A stretch of 64,000 bases of DNA from Ostreococcus lucimarinus CCE9901 (lineage: Eukaryota; Chlorophyta; Mamiellophyceae; Mamiellales; Bathycoccaceae). Both the position numbers and the translations under genes were made by a program. The notes under the pieces are model-generated. The model did no database searches, was not told the DNA's origin, and was given only the letters and a program-made list of their open reading frames with translations. This document shows, piece by piece, positions 1 through 8,603 of the stretch. The stretch lies in the NCBI RefSeq assembly GCF_000092065.1, contig NC_009361.1, positions 186,001 to 250,000 on the forward strand, given 5' to 3'. The first letter of the stretch is position 1; every line of letters starts with the position of its first letter.

Positions 1-582
1 TCCTCGTACGCCTTCACCGCCGCGTCTCCCCACGCGTTCCTCGCCCGCCACGCCGCCGGCGCGTACTTCAGCGCCAGCTCCAAATTCGCGCGTCTCGTCG
101 CCTGATGTTCCAACTGCGCGCGCGCGTTTTCGATCGCCTTCTCCCACGCCTCCGCGCTCTCGCGCTCGCTCCGCGGCGGCGGATCGAGCCTGTACCGCAT
201 CGTGTCCGGAATCACCATCGATCTCCCGCTCGCGACGCGCGCGAGTTCATCCGCGACCATCCTTCCCGCGCGTCGCTCCAGCCCGTCGTCGCCGCTCGGC
301 GCCAGCGCGTCGAGGCGATCCCTCCCCCTGCTCTTCATCCGTCGCATCTGCGCCCGCGTTCGCGCCGTCAGTCCCTCGATCGCGCGGCGTTCGCATCGCG
401 TCGCCGCGCACCTCCTCGGCGACGGCTTGGTCGACGCGCGCGCGCCAGTCTCCTCCCGGCGTCGCGTCGACGTACGGCAGCGCGTCCGCGGCCGCGCCCG
501 ATGCCGTCCACTCGCGCCGCGCGACGCCCTCGAGCGCCGACGCCGGGAGCGCCGGGACGTCGCGCGCGTCGTCGCGCGGCAT
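1..582 (-). CDS. SPF27: pre-mRNA-splicing factor SPF27/BCAS2-like (partial, one intron)
   Basis: SPF27/BCAS2 is a core subunit of the Prp19/NineTeen complex that activates the spliceosome in the nucleus. The minus-strand reading begins at 582 and contains ALPYVD, the N-terminal signature of the family. It continues, after removal of a 64-nt intron at 348-411, into EEMRRM and later QLEHQATRRANLEL, both of which match the family. The intron starts GTGCGC, carries CTGAC 20 nt before its end and finishes GCAG. Removing it restores the frame between two reading frames that otherwise look frameshifted. The gene runs off the left edge, so the C-terminal coiled coil is missing. Its start codon lies 63 bp from that of the divergent ABCF gene. 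Family assignment is from remembered conserved motifs. Confidence 0.8.
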
Positions 583-645
583 CGTCGCGGCGCGGCGCGT
601 CGAGCGGGCGCGCGCGCGTCGGTCGGCGCCACTCGGCGGCGCGGA

Positions 646-2877
646 ATGGCGACCGCGGTCGGCGGCGCGCGCGACGCCCTCGCGCGCGCGCTGCGCGAGC
701 TCGCGAGCGTCGCGCTGGACGAGGACGAGATCGAGTACGTCCTCGACGGCGCGATCGACGTCGACGGGACGTGCGCGCCGAGGGAGGAGTTCGTCGAGTT
801 CGTCTGGCCCGTCATCGCGCCGTGGGTCGACGACGACGAAGCGCGCGCGCGGACGCTCGCGGGAGACGCGCGCGACGGCGTCGACGCGGCGGAGACGACG
901 ACGGTGGAAGAAACGCGGCGCGTCGACCGCGCGCCGGTGTGCCTGGGCGAGGGCTGGCGCGAGGGCGTCGAGCGGGAGGACGCGGCGCGAAGGGCGACGG
1001 CGGCGGCGGCGGGCGTCGCGAAAATGTTCGTCGGGAAGGATGGACGCGGCGACGCGGTCGAGTCGAGGGTGGGGATGCGGGACCGGGAGAAAGCGAGGCG
1101 GGCGGGCGAGCGCTTGGCGGCGAGCGCGGCGGATGAACGGCGCGAGATGGTGGCGAATTTGACGGCGGCGCGGGAACGCGCGGCGCGGGCGCGCGTCGAG
1201 GGACGCGCCAGGGCGTTGTCGAACGTCGAGCTCGGGCCTTTCGCGGTGCCGAATCCGGGAGGGGGGGCGGATTTGATCGAAGACGCGAGCGTGACGCTGG
1301 TGCCGGGAAGACGATACGGCCTGATCGGGCGAAACGGTAAGGGAAAGTCGACGCTGTTGAAATTCCTCGCCGCGCGAAGAGTCGAAGGCATCGACGAGTC
1401 GTACAGCGTGCACTACGTCACGCAAGAGGTCGAGCTGACCGCGGAAGAAGAAGATATGCTCCCCGGAGACGTGGTTTTGCGCGCAGACCTGCAGCGGTGG
1501 TTGCTTCTGGAGGAGCAGATGAAATTAGAATCGAGCGAAGACGCGCTCGCGGTGGCGCGTTTGCAAGAGGTCAACGGCATGCTCGACGCCATCGGGTCGG
1601 CGAGCGCTCCCGCGCGCGTCAGTGTGCTGCTGAAAAATCTCGGGTTTTCCGACGCTCTCATCGCGAGGCCGATGAAAGCGCTCAGCGGGGGATGGCGAGT
1701 GCGCACGGCGCTCGCGGCGGCTTTGTTCGCGCAGCCTGACATTCTGTTTCTCGACGAACCGACAAACCATTTGTCGATTTCGGCGGTGATGTTTTTGAGT
1801 CGCGAGTTGTCGACAAATTCCGTGTGGTCGTCCCGAATCATCGTCACCGTTTCGCACGACCGTCACTTTCTTGATGAGGTCACGACGGACTCCATGCACA
1901 TTTCTGGCGCCGCGAAACGGCTTTCATCGCATCGCATGCCGTACAGCGCGTGGGCCAAGAAAAGACGCGAACAGCAGCTCGCGTTGAAGCGACGCGTAGA
2001 ACAGAGGCAAGAAAAAATAGATAAGCTGAAAGAGTTCGCCGGACACGGGTTCAGATACGGCGGAAGCTCGTCGGCGATTAACATGATGAAGAAGAAAGAG
2101 CTCGAGGCGAAGAAGCTCGAGCTCGAGGCGGGAGACGAGGCGAGCCTGATGGCGGATCTCGAGGAAGACGCCGAGCTCGCGCTCAATCTTCAAGCGGGTG
2201 GAGAGCTTCGTCAAAATATCGTTCGCTTCGACGGCGTATCTTTCGCGTACCCGGGTGGCGACGAGCTCTTCGCCGACGTCGACTTGAGCGTGGATTCAAA
2301 GTCACGCGTCGTCTTACTTGGGGAAAACGGCCAAGGGAAGACGACGATGGTAAAAATCATCACGGGCGAGTTGGAGCCCACGAGCGGGTTGGTGACGCGC
2401 GATCGCGGCGCGCGCGTGTGCTTGGTGAACCAGCACCACGCTGAGCAGCTCGCGTACGATAAAACGCCGCTGGCTTTCATGCTCGACGCTTTTCCGGGAG
2501 ATGGCAGTTACAACCACGAACAAAAGCTTCGAAGTCATCTCAGTGGATGCGGCGTTCTCACCGAGTTGCAAAACGTCCCGGCGCTCGCGCTCTCCGGCGG
2601 GCAAAAGTCGCGAGTCGCCATGGCGGCTGTGTCGTTTCAGGCGCCACACTTGATCATCCTCGACGAGCCGACGAACAATTTAGATCTCGAGTCGTGCGAA
2701 GCTTTGGCGGAAGCTATCGAAAATTTCAAAGGAGGCGTCGTGTTGGTGAGTCATGATCAATACTTTGTCGAGCGCGTCGCGAAAGAAGTCGTCGTCATCG
2801 AAAACGGCGCCGTCAAGCGTCTCGAGTCGTTCGCGAGTTACAAAAAGTCAATCGCGAAGAAACTCGCGAACGCGTAG
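646..2877 (+). CDS. ABCF3: ABC-F ATPase, GCN20/ABCF3 type
   Basis: This is a soluble ABC protein without membrane segments. Family members work in translation control (GCN20 activates the eIF2-alpha kinase GCN2 on ribosomes). The 743-aa product has two ATPase cassettes. The first has Walker A GRNGKGKST near residue 227, signature LSGGWRVRT near 346 and Walker B LFLDEPTNHL near 367. The second has GENGQGKTT near 559, LSGGQKSRV near 649 and LIILDEPTNNL near 669. An N-terminal helical extension of about 190 residues resembles GCN20/ABCF3 rather than ABCF1 or ABCF2. The reading frame stays open upstream to 202, but that stretch overlaps SPF27 on the other strand, so ATG 646 is preferred. No intron is seen. 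Confidence 0.92.
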   Translation: MATAVGGARDALARALRELASVALDEDEIEYVLDGAIDVDGTCAPREEFVEFVWPVIAPWVDDDEARARTLAGDARDGVDAAETTTVEETRRVDRAPVCLGEGWREGVEREDAARRATAAAAGVAKMFVGKDGRGDAVESRVGMRDREKARRAGERLAASAADERREMVANLTAARERAARARVEGRARALSNVELGPFAVPNPGGGADLIEDASVTLVPGRRYGLIGRNGKGKSTLLKFLAARRVEGIDESYSVHYVTQEVELTAEEEDMLPGDVVLRADLQRWLLLEEQMKLESSEDALAVARLQEVNGMLDAIGSASAPARVSVLLKNLGFSDALIARPMKALSGGWRVRTALAAALFAQPDILFLDEPTNHLSISAVMFLSRELSTNSVWSSRIIVTVSHDRHFLDEVTTDSMHISGAAKRLSSHRMPYSAWAKKRREQQLALKRRVEQRQEKIDKLKEFAGHGFRYGGSSSAINMMKKKELEAKKLELEAGDEASLMADLEEDAELALNLQAGGELRQNIVRFDGVSFAYPGGDELFADVDLSVDSKSRVVLLGENGQGKTTMVKIITGELEPTSGLVTRDRGARVCLVNQHHAEQLAYDKTPLAFMLDAFPGDGSYNHEQKLRSHLSGCGVLTELQNVPALALSGGQKSRVAMAAVSFQAPHLIILDEPTNNLDLESCEALAEAIENFKGGVVLVSHDQYFVERVAKEVVVIENGAVKRLESFASYKKSIAKKLANA

Positions 2878-3018
2878 CGGTCGATAGCGAATAGGTTGTT
2901 AGAAGCAGTATAGATGTCGTGGGGTGGTATTGAATTGCGTTTAGATTAGAAACAGGCGGCGTGCACGCGGCGGCGTCTCCTAAAACTACGTATCCTGTCG
3001 TCGAGATTTCGTCGGCGT

Positions 3019-3857
3019 TTACCACTCGAAATCCGCCGCGGGGTTGTCGCCAGAGTCGGAGTCGGAGTCATCCAAGAACAAGCCCTTGTCGCGCAAGTAG
3101 TTGATGGCCGCCGTCAAAGCATTGTCCTTGAACTTCAAGTAGTACTTGCCGTTGTCGGTGTCTTCGGAGATGCTCGCCGTCGCCCACGTCGCCGTGGAAC
3201 TTTCCGCCGGCGCGCCACCGACGCCACCACCGAGATCGGTATCGCACACCGCCTTCATCCATTCAGTGGCGTTCAACTTGTCCTTCAACGGTTCCGCGAC
3301 GTACGCGACCATGGCGATCTTATTCGTCTGGTCGTTGTGTCCGATGATGAGCTTCGAGATGTGCCCCGAGCAGCCCTTACGCTCTTCCTCGTTCGCCGGA
3401 TCCGGAATCGCGTTCATCCCCTCCATGGAGACTTCAAGCAATTCGACCGAATCACCGGCTTCGGTCATTCGCGTGCAAAAGCACGTGAGCCCGGACATGT
3501 CCGCCGCGCCCTCGATCTCCACGCCCTTCTTCCCGCCCTCCTTCAAGCACTTCGCGATCTTCTTCTCCGCGATTCCCGCCGCCTTCGCGGCGTCGCACTT
3601 CGGCCATTCCTGCGTCCGCGATCGATCCATCACCGATCGTCAGTCCTCCGTCGTCGCTCGTCGCGCCTCTCGTCGCGCCGATCCGCGATCGCGCCGATCG
3701 CCGCGGCATCCTTCCGCTAGGTCGTCCGTCATCATTAATCATCTCGCGTTCGCTCGCGTCTCCCGTCGCGTCGTCGTCCCTCGCGCGTCGCCGACGATCG
3801 TCGATTTGGTTTCGCGCGTCGTCGCGTCGCGTCGTCGCGCACCGTGGTGAAAGACAT
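3019..3857 (-). CDS. small protein with AlaRS C-terminal (C-Ala)-like region, one intron
   Basis: I do not firmly recognise this 201-aa protein. The frame has an in-frame ATG at 3633, but a better model splices a 5-codon first exon (3843-3857) to 3019-3609. The 233-nt intron 3610-3842 starts GTGCGC, has GGACTGAC near its 3' end and finishes GCAG, as in other introns here. The product is cysteine-rich in the first half. Its second half reads GHISKLIIG..., LNATEWMKAVC and GGGVGGAP, followed by a small helix. This faintly resembles the DHHA1/C-Ala tail of alanyl-tRNA synthetase, in which a Gly-rich loop follows a conserved W-A segment. The C-terminus is acidic and Ser/Asp-rich. It is divergent with the MOZART2-like gene. 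Confidence 0.6.
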
Positions 3858-3917
3858 CGTCGTCGTCGTCGAGTTCTGGCGCGATCGGTCGAGCCGCCGC
3901 CGCCGCGCGCGCGCGCG

Positions 3918-3926
3918 AAACCCTAA
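3918..3926 (+). promoter_or_regulatory. telo-box AAACCCTAA in divergent promoter
   Basis: Perfect AAACCCTAA between the C-Ala-like gene and the MOZART2-like gene, 51 bp before ATG 3969. Confidence 0.4.
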
Positions 3927-3954
3927 CGTCGCGATCGGATTTATGCGATGCGCG

Positions 3955-3972
3955 CCATTTAGTTCTAAATGG
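3955..3972. repeat. 18-bp palindrome overlapping the upstream MOZART2 ATG
   Basis: CCATTTAG-TT-CTAAATGG, perfect 8-bp arms. The ATG at 3969 lies in the right arm. It may be an operator-like site or a 5' UTR hairpin. Confidence 0.6.
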
Positions 3973-4444
3973 ACGTTGTATACGGAGACGCCAGAACGCG
4001 ACGCGCGATGGGCGCGCGCGACGCCGACGCGGCGTGCGCGCTGCGCGACGACGAGGGTGCGCGCGCGCGTCGAGCGCGCGTCGCGCGCGGCGCGATGATT
4101 CGACGCGTGGGACCGCGCGCCGGTGCATCGAAGACGACGATGACGACCACGACGATGATGAACGACTTTTTGCTGGACGACGACGCGAGGACGACGCGAC
4201 GACGACGCGAGGACTGACGACTCGACGACGATCGCGACGCGCAGTGTCGAACGCGCTGTTCGAGCTCACCGCCCTGGCCGGGCTGGACGTGCGACGGGAG
4301 GTGCACGACGCGGTGCTGGAGCTGTCGCGCGCGCGCGTGGTGCCGACGGCGACGGCGCAGGTGCTTCGCTCGCTCGCGAGCAAGGCGGCGGACGCGCGCG
4401 CGGCTGGACTCGAGGACGCGTTGCGCGCGCCCGCGCGCGAGTAG
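3969..4444 (+). CDS. MZT2: MOZART2-like gamma-tubulin complex small subunit, one intron
   Basis: MOZART proteins are tiny subunits that recruit or activate gamma-tubulin ring complexes at microtubule-organising centres. Exon 1 (ATG 3969, or in-frame ATG 4008) ends at 4056. The 188-nt intron 4057-4244 begins GTGCGC, contains GGACTGACG and ends GCGCAG. Exon 2 is 4245-4444. Joining gives ...DDEVSNALFELTALAGLDV, then helices matching the MOZART2 pattern (ELYxLAxxxGxxIDxxVFxxLVDLLxLxVAPxAVxQMLK). The product is 82 aa from 4008 or 95 aa from 3969. Without splicing the conserved part has no sensible start, so it is easy to miss. The family call rests on remembered spacing of one roughly 45-residue domain. 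Confidence 0.6.
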
Positions 4445-4515
4445 GCGCGACGCCGTGGTGGCGTGAGTGTGTTTGTATTCGTAACGCGCGCGTCACAGCG
4501 CGCCTCGAGCTCGAC

Positions 4516-5055
4516 ATGATCGGTCTGAAGACGTCGCCCCTCGCCGCGCCGGTCGTCGTTCGTCGACGACGCGCGCGCGCGATCGCGCGCGCGGGGCCGT
4601 TTGACTTTCTTCGAAACAACAAAGACGTCGGCGGTCGCGACACGACGTGGGAGGCGCAACAAGAGATTCTGAAGAAGCGTCGGTCGGGCGCCAATCTCGG
4701 AAAGGAAGTCGCCGCGAGACGCGCCAAGGTGTCGAGATTCGTCAATAAAAAGCTCCCGGCGGCGGAACAGAAGGCGATCGAGGCGAAGAATCGAGCGAAG
4801 GCGAACGCGCTGTCGAAGGAGGCCGTCACGGGTGGGATTCCGTTGCCGATGATATCTTTGGGAATGCCAGAGTTCGACGGCGGCGAGCGATTCGATTTGA
4901 GAGGAAAGTACGTGGACGAGGGATGGGTGGACCCGGAAGACGCGAAGGCCGCGGCGGGCGATTGGTTGTTCGGTGGAGCGTTCAAGAAGAAGGCGTCTTC
5001 GGCCCAGAAGAAGCCGGCGGCGACGCCGAAGAAGAAGGGATGGTTTGGCAAGTAA
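4516..5055 (+). CDS. conserved plastid-targeted protein of unknown function
   Basis: This 179-aa protein starts with an Arg/Ala-rich, acid-free stretch of about 25 residues typical of an algal chloroplast transit peptide, followed by GPFDFLRNN. The middle is highly charged and probably helical (about residues 50-95). A conserved-looking patch GGIPLPMISLGMPEFDGGER is followed by FDLRGKYVDEGW, a pattern I associate with small plant plastid proteins of unknown function. The C-terminus is lysine-rich and ends KKKGWFGK. No membrane span or catalytic motif is evident. It lies 71 bp after the MOZART2-like gene on the same strand and converges with WDR82. Confidence 0.7.
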   Translation: MIGLKTSPLAAPVVVRRRRARAIARAGPFDFLRNNKDVGGRDTTWEAQQEILKKRRSGANLGKEVAARRAKVSRFVNKKLPAAEQKAIEAKNRAKANALSKEAVTGGIPLPMISLGMPEFDGGERFDLRGKYVDEGWVDPEDAKAAAGDWLFGGAFKKKASSAQKKPAATPKKKGWFGK

Positions 5056-5132
5056 CTCGTCGCTCAATCGCTGTAAACTGTTTGATATCGCTAATCGCTA
5101 AAAGTAGGCGCTAATCGCTTTACGTTCGTTTG

Positions 5133-6179
5133 CTAACGGCGCTCGTCGACGTTCGGATCCGGAACCCACAACGCCGTGCCGCCCTCGGAACAACCGCTCG
5201 CGACGAGCATCATGCTCGGCGCCCACTTCACGCACGTGGGTAAACCGGCGTGACGCGAGCGCCAGTGGCCGGTTTGGTACCCGGTGCTGCAGCTCCACAC
5301 GTGAACGCGCGAGTCCGCGCCACCGCTCACGACGTACTCGCCGCAGGGCGAAAAACTCGCCTCCATCGGCGTCACAGCGTGCTGTTGCTGCCCCGACCCC
5401 GGCACGCGAATACGCATCGTGTGCTCTCCGTTGAACGCATCGAAAATCGTGATCCAGCTCCCGTTCACGGCGAGTAAACGCTTGCCGTCCGGAGAGAACT
5501 TCAGGCACGAAATCGCGGGCGGCCGCATTTGCGGGTTGTTGTCTGGGTTCGGGAACAACTCTTTGCCCGCGTTATCGATGTACGTCTCAAACTGCGCGAA
5601 CGCGCCTTGGCTGTAACTATTCGTCCCGTACAGCTTAATCCCGCCGTCACCTTCCGTCACCGCGAACACGTCTCCCTGCGCGTCCGTCGCCACGTACGGA
5701 ATCGCCGGACACTCTGGAATCACCGCGCAGCACTTCGGCGTCCGCAAGTCCCACATTCGCACCGTGAGATCCGCGCTTCCGGTCAAAAAGCAATCGTTCG
5801 TCGAGTTCATCGCGATCGACGTCACCGCATCGGTGTGTCCCTTGAAATATCGCAGGTACGTGTTATCGTGCAGCGAGTGATACCTCACCGCGTGGTCGTC
5901 GATCGCCGCCCCGCCCGCGCCCTTGTTCCTCGACCCGTAAATCACCGCCGCCGCGCTGTGCGTGAAGCACACGTTCGTGCACCCGTACTTTTTACTGTAC
6001 AGCGTGCGCGTCTTCGCGCCGGTGTTGGTGTTGTAGAGATGGATCGCGTCGTCGTCGCCCGTGGTGACGAGGGCATCTTCGGTGTGATGGAAATCGAGCG
6101 CGTTCACCGCGCTCGTGTGGTCGCGGAAGAACCTCCCGGGGGCCATGTGGGACACGGTGGTGACGTCGAGGGCGACCAT
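5133..6179 (-). CDS. WDR82: WD40 protein WDR82/Swd2
   Basis: WDR82/Swd2 is a seven-bladed propeller subunit of Set1/COMPASS histone H3K4 methyltransferase and of the cleavage/polyadenylation-linked PP1 complex. The 348-aa product carries the diagnostic early strand FRDHTSAVNALDF, then TLYSKKYG, HSLHDNTYLRYFKGHTD and TGSADLTVRMWDLR, and late blades with YVVSGGADSRVHVW. Length and blade order match the family (about 310-350 aa). ATG 6179 is used; an alternative Met lies ten residues later. A small insertion around KGAGGAAIDDH is slightly longer than in animals. Single exon. Confidence 0.9.
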   Translation of the reverse strand: MVALDVTTVSHMAPGRFFRDHTSAVNALDFHHTEDALVTTGDDDAIHLYNTNTGAKTRTLYSKKYGCTNVCFTHSAAAVIYGSRNKGAGGAAIDDHAVRYHSLHDNTYLRYFKGHTDAVTSIAMNSTNDCFLTGSADLTVRMWDLRTPKCCAVIPECPAIPYVATDAQGDVFAVTEGDGGIKLYGTNSYSQGAFAQFETYIDNAGKELFPNPDNNPQMRPPAISCLKFSPDGKRLLAVNGSWITIFDAFNGEHTMRIRVPGSGQQQHAVTPMEASFSPCGEYVVSGGADSRVHVWSCSTGYQTGHWRSRHAGLPTCVKWAPSMMLVASGCSEGGTALWVPDPNVDERR

Positions 6180-6495
6180 GACGACCGCGCGGGGCGCTTC
6201 GGTCGACGCGCGCGAGTGCGGCGACGCGCGCGACAGAATGGCGTCTCGAGCGAATCTCGAGAATCCTCAGCGCTCGAGCGAGGCGGCGAGGGCGAACGAC
6301 GGCGAGGGCGACGAGGAACGCGCGGTGGGTAGATTTATCAGTGGGCATATACAATGAGCTACCTCAACTAATTATTCGTCGTTTCGAACCTCTCCGCCGG
6401 TCGTCCAAACAAAATTTGTGGAAAAAGTCGTACACTGGAATGGAAGCGCGGCCCGAGCCGCCGCCGTCGCCGAATTCTTTTGGGACCCAAAAGAA
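6180..6495. other. intergenic stretch between WDR82 start and fibrillarin stop
   Basis: The 316-bp gap between two tandem minus-strand genes holds the WDR82 promoter and the fibrillarin 3' region. No supportable ORF or RNA gene is seen. Its one clear feature is a 23-bp perfect palindrome at the fibrillarin end. Confidence 0.6.
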
Positions 6496-6496
6496 T
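6474..6496. repeat. 23-bp perfect palindrome at the fibrillarin stop codon
   Basis: ATTCTTTTGGG is followed by a single A and then by its exact reverse complement CCCAAAAGAAT. The right arm ends at the first base of the fibrillarin stop triplet (6496-6498). In the fibrillarin transcript it would sit immediately 3' of the stop codon and could fold into a short hairpin. Its role is unknown. Confidence 0.85.
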
Positions 6497-7680
6497 CACG
6501 AGGACTTCTTTTTAGACACTCTATAAGCACCCACGACCATGGCATGGTCGCGTTCGTACGGCTCCAAAGTGAGCTGCTCGGCAGGCTTGAAGCCTTCAGT
6601 TTGTAGCTTCTTCACCTCTCGCGCGAACACCGCCTCCGGCGCGGCGGTGGAGTCGATGCACGACGCCTTGATGGAGATCATAAAGTTACCACCTTGCTTC
6701 AAAAAGTATTGCGCGTTCAAACCAACGATGCGAGCTTGATCCGGCTGCGCCACGTCGGCGAAGATAGTGTCAACCATACCGATCAACATGCGGTACTTTT
6801 GCGGGTGACGCGCGTCCTCGATGATCGGAATGACGTTGGTGCGCTTCTTCGCCATGTTGACCAAGTCGCGCCCAGAGCGGTGAGAAAACTCAACGGCGTA
6901 CACCGTGCCTTCGGGCCCGACCAAGTCGGAGCAATGCGACACCGTCGTACCCGAAGCACCGCCGAGATACAAGAGCTTTGAGCCGGGCTTGATGTGAATG
7001 GCGTCCAAACCGCCGAGAATACCCGCCGCAATTTTCGATCTAAACGGGTTCCACACGCGGTACTCCGTCTTCGTACCGTCCGCCTCGTCGACTGAAATAC
7101 GCTTCTCACCGTACACGCTCTCGCCGACGACCATGTTCCGCGTCACGAGCGCATCTTCCTTCCCGCGAGCGACGAAGACGCCCTCGTGACGATGCTTTTC
7201 GACGACCACCTTCGACCCGCCCTTCATACCGCCGCGTCCACCACCGCGTCCGCCACCGCGTCCACCACCGCGTCCACCGCGTCCACCACCGCGTCCGCCA
7301 CCGCGTCCGCCGCCGCGTCCGCCGTCGCGTCCGCCTCGTCCGCCTCGTCCGCCGCCTCGTCCGCCCGGCGAGAACCCTGCAATTCACCCAAAAAACGAAT
7401 TCTCCCCGTCAGTCCCTCGTTCGCGTCCCGTCGCGTCGCCGACGCGCGTGGACGATGGCGTCGATATTTATGTCTTCGATCGCGACCACCTCGCGTCGAC
7501 GCGCGACGTCGCATCGCGCGCGTTCTCGCGTTTTCTCGAATCCGCCGCAATCGATCGTCCCGGCGGCGGTCGTCGATTGGCGCGTAATTCCCGTCGACGC
7601 GACGTCGCGTTCGCGCGCGCGCGCGATCGATGACGCGCGAGTGAAAGTGACGCACCTCCTCGGCCGCCGCCTCGTCCCAT
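6496..7680 (-). CDS. FIB: fibrillarin, rRNA 2'-O-methyltransferase (one intron)
   Basis: Fibrillarin is the nucleolar C/D-box snoRNP methyltransferase that 2'-O-methylates rRNA using SAM. Exon 1 is only 25 nt (7656-7680, encoding MGRGGGRG). A 279-nt intron (7377-7655) starts GTGCGT, has GACTGAC 32 nt from its end and finishes GCAG. Exon 2 (6496-7376) begins [10 protein letters not shown], the classical fibrillarin N-terminus, and runs through a glycine/arginine-rich domain of about 40 residues. The methyltransferase fold follows: [15 protein letters not shown] is the SAM loop, then [19 protein letters not shown] and [10 protein letters not shown]-type segments. Total is 301 aa. An unspliced model starting at the internal Met (7227) loses the whole RGG domain. 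Confidence 0.93.
7228..7376 (-). repeat. triplet-like repeat encoding the fibrillarin GAR domain
   Basis: Imperfect GGA-CGC-GGT(-GGC) units repeat through the stretch and encode alternating Gly and Arg. It is a coding repeat, not a CRISPR array or minisatellite: unit length varies in whole codons and the frame stays open into the methyltransferase. Confidence 0.8.
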
Positions 7681-7935
7681 GGGTGCGCGCATGGTTACCG
7701 TACGCGCGCGTGTGTGCGGCGCGCGCGGCTCGGCGCCTTTTAGTTGTGCGCGCCGCAGTGTCGAGTCGTGAACCGTCGAGAGTCCCCGAGCGAGGAAACA
7801 AACCACCGAGCGACGCGCGAGGACGCGCCGACGCGCGATGAAGGCGATGAATTAATGCGTATGAATTAATGATGCGCGTCGACCGCGCGCGCGACGGACG
7901 CGCGCGCGCGTCGTCGCCGATCTCGATTGAACTAT

Positions 7936-8427
7936 TTATTGGATGATGGCGACGGCGTCGATCTCCACGAGCGCGCCGAGCGGAAGCGTCTTCGCCGCCA
8001 ACGTCGCGCGCGCGGGGGCGTTTTCGGGGAACCTCGAGCCGTAAATACCGTTCACCGTCTTGAAATCGTCCATGTCGGCGATCATGATGGTGGTCTTGAC
8101 GACGTCGGCGTACGTCGCGCCCGCCGCCGCGAGCACCTCGCCCAAGTTCTTCATCACTTGCTCCGTTTGCTCCTCGATCGTTTCGCCGGCGAACTCCATG
8201 GCGGGCGTCAGGCCGATTTGACCGCTGACGTACACCGTGTTGCCGACCTTGACGGCTTGGTTGTACGGGCCGAGGGCGGCCGGGGACTTATCGGTGGCGA
8301 TGATTTCTTTCGCCGTGGCGCGGACGGAAACGGCGCCGGCGCGTCGCGCGCTGCGCGCGCGGGTGATTTGCGCCACCACGGGGGTGGCGCGGAAGGTCTT
8401 GGATGCGGTGAGGGCGAATGCGGACAT
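7936..8427 (-). CDS. RIDA: RidA/YjgF/UK114 enamine/imine deaminase, plastid-targeted
   Basis: RidA hydrolyses reactive enamine/imine intermediates such as those released by PLP-dependent threonine dehydratase, protecting branched-chain amino-acid synthesis. The protein is 163 aa from ATG 8427. An N-terminal extension (SAFALTASKTFRATP...RSARRAG) looks like a transit peptide. The core has SPAALGPYNQAVKVGNTVYV, GQIGLTP and the C-terminal RATLAAKTLPLGALVEID, which includes the substrate-binding Arg and the conserved Glu. An in-frame Met at 8520 is less likely because the intervening residues look like 5' UTR. Fibrillarin lies upstream on the same strand. Confidence 0.92.
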   Translation of the reverse strand: MSAFALTASKTFRATPVVAQITRARSARRAGAVSVRATAKEIIATDKSPAALGPYNQAVKVGNTVYVSGQIGLTPAMEFAGETIEEQTEQVMKNLGEVLAAAGATYADVVKTTIMIADMDDFKTVNGIYGSRFPENAPARATLAAKTLPLGALVEIDAVAIIQ

Positions 8428-8603
8428 CGTGTGCGTGAGCGTGCGTGCGGGTGTGCGGGGGAAGCGCTCGCGCTGGGGGCCTCGGCGCCGACGCGCCTCG
8501 GCGTCGACGACGCGCTTCAAAGCCGCACTACAATCGCGAAAACAGTCACAATAGACATTACATCCGGCGCATCGCGCGCTGATGTGATATTATTTCAGCT
8601 CGA

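Noticed and set aside
348-411. Frameshift or pseudogene in SPF27
   Set aside because: A GT-AG intron with branch motif explains the frame change and restores the conserved residues.
247-1425. 392-codon minus-strand frame across SPF27 and ABCF
   Set aside because: Its C-terminal end is SPF27 exon 1 read into the intron; the rest is antisense to ABCF.
7228-7376. CRISPR-like or tandem DNA repeat
   Set aside because: Coding RGG repeat of fibrillarin; units vary by codons and there are no spacers.
7377-7655. Intron-encoded snoRNA in fibrillarin
   Set aside because: I looked for paired C (RUGAUGA) and D (CUGA) boxes and a terminal stem and found no convincing set; the one CTGA is the branch point.
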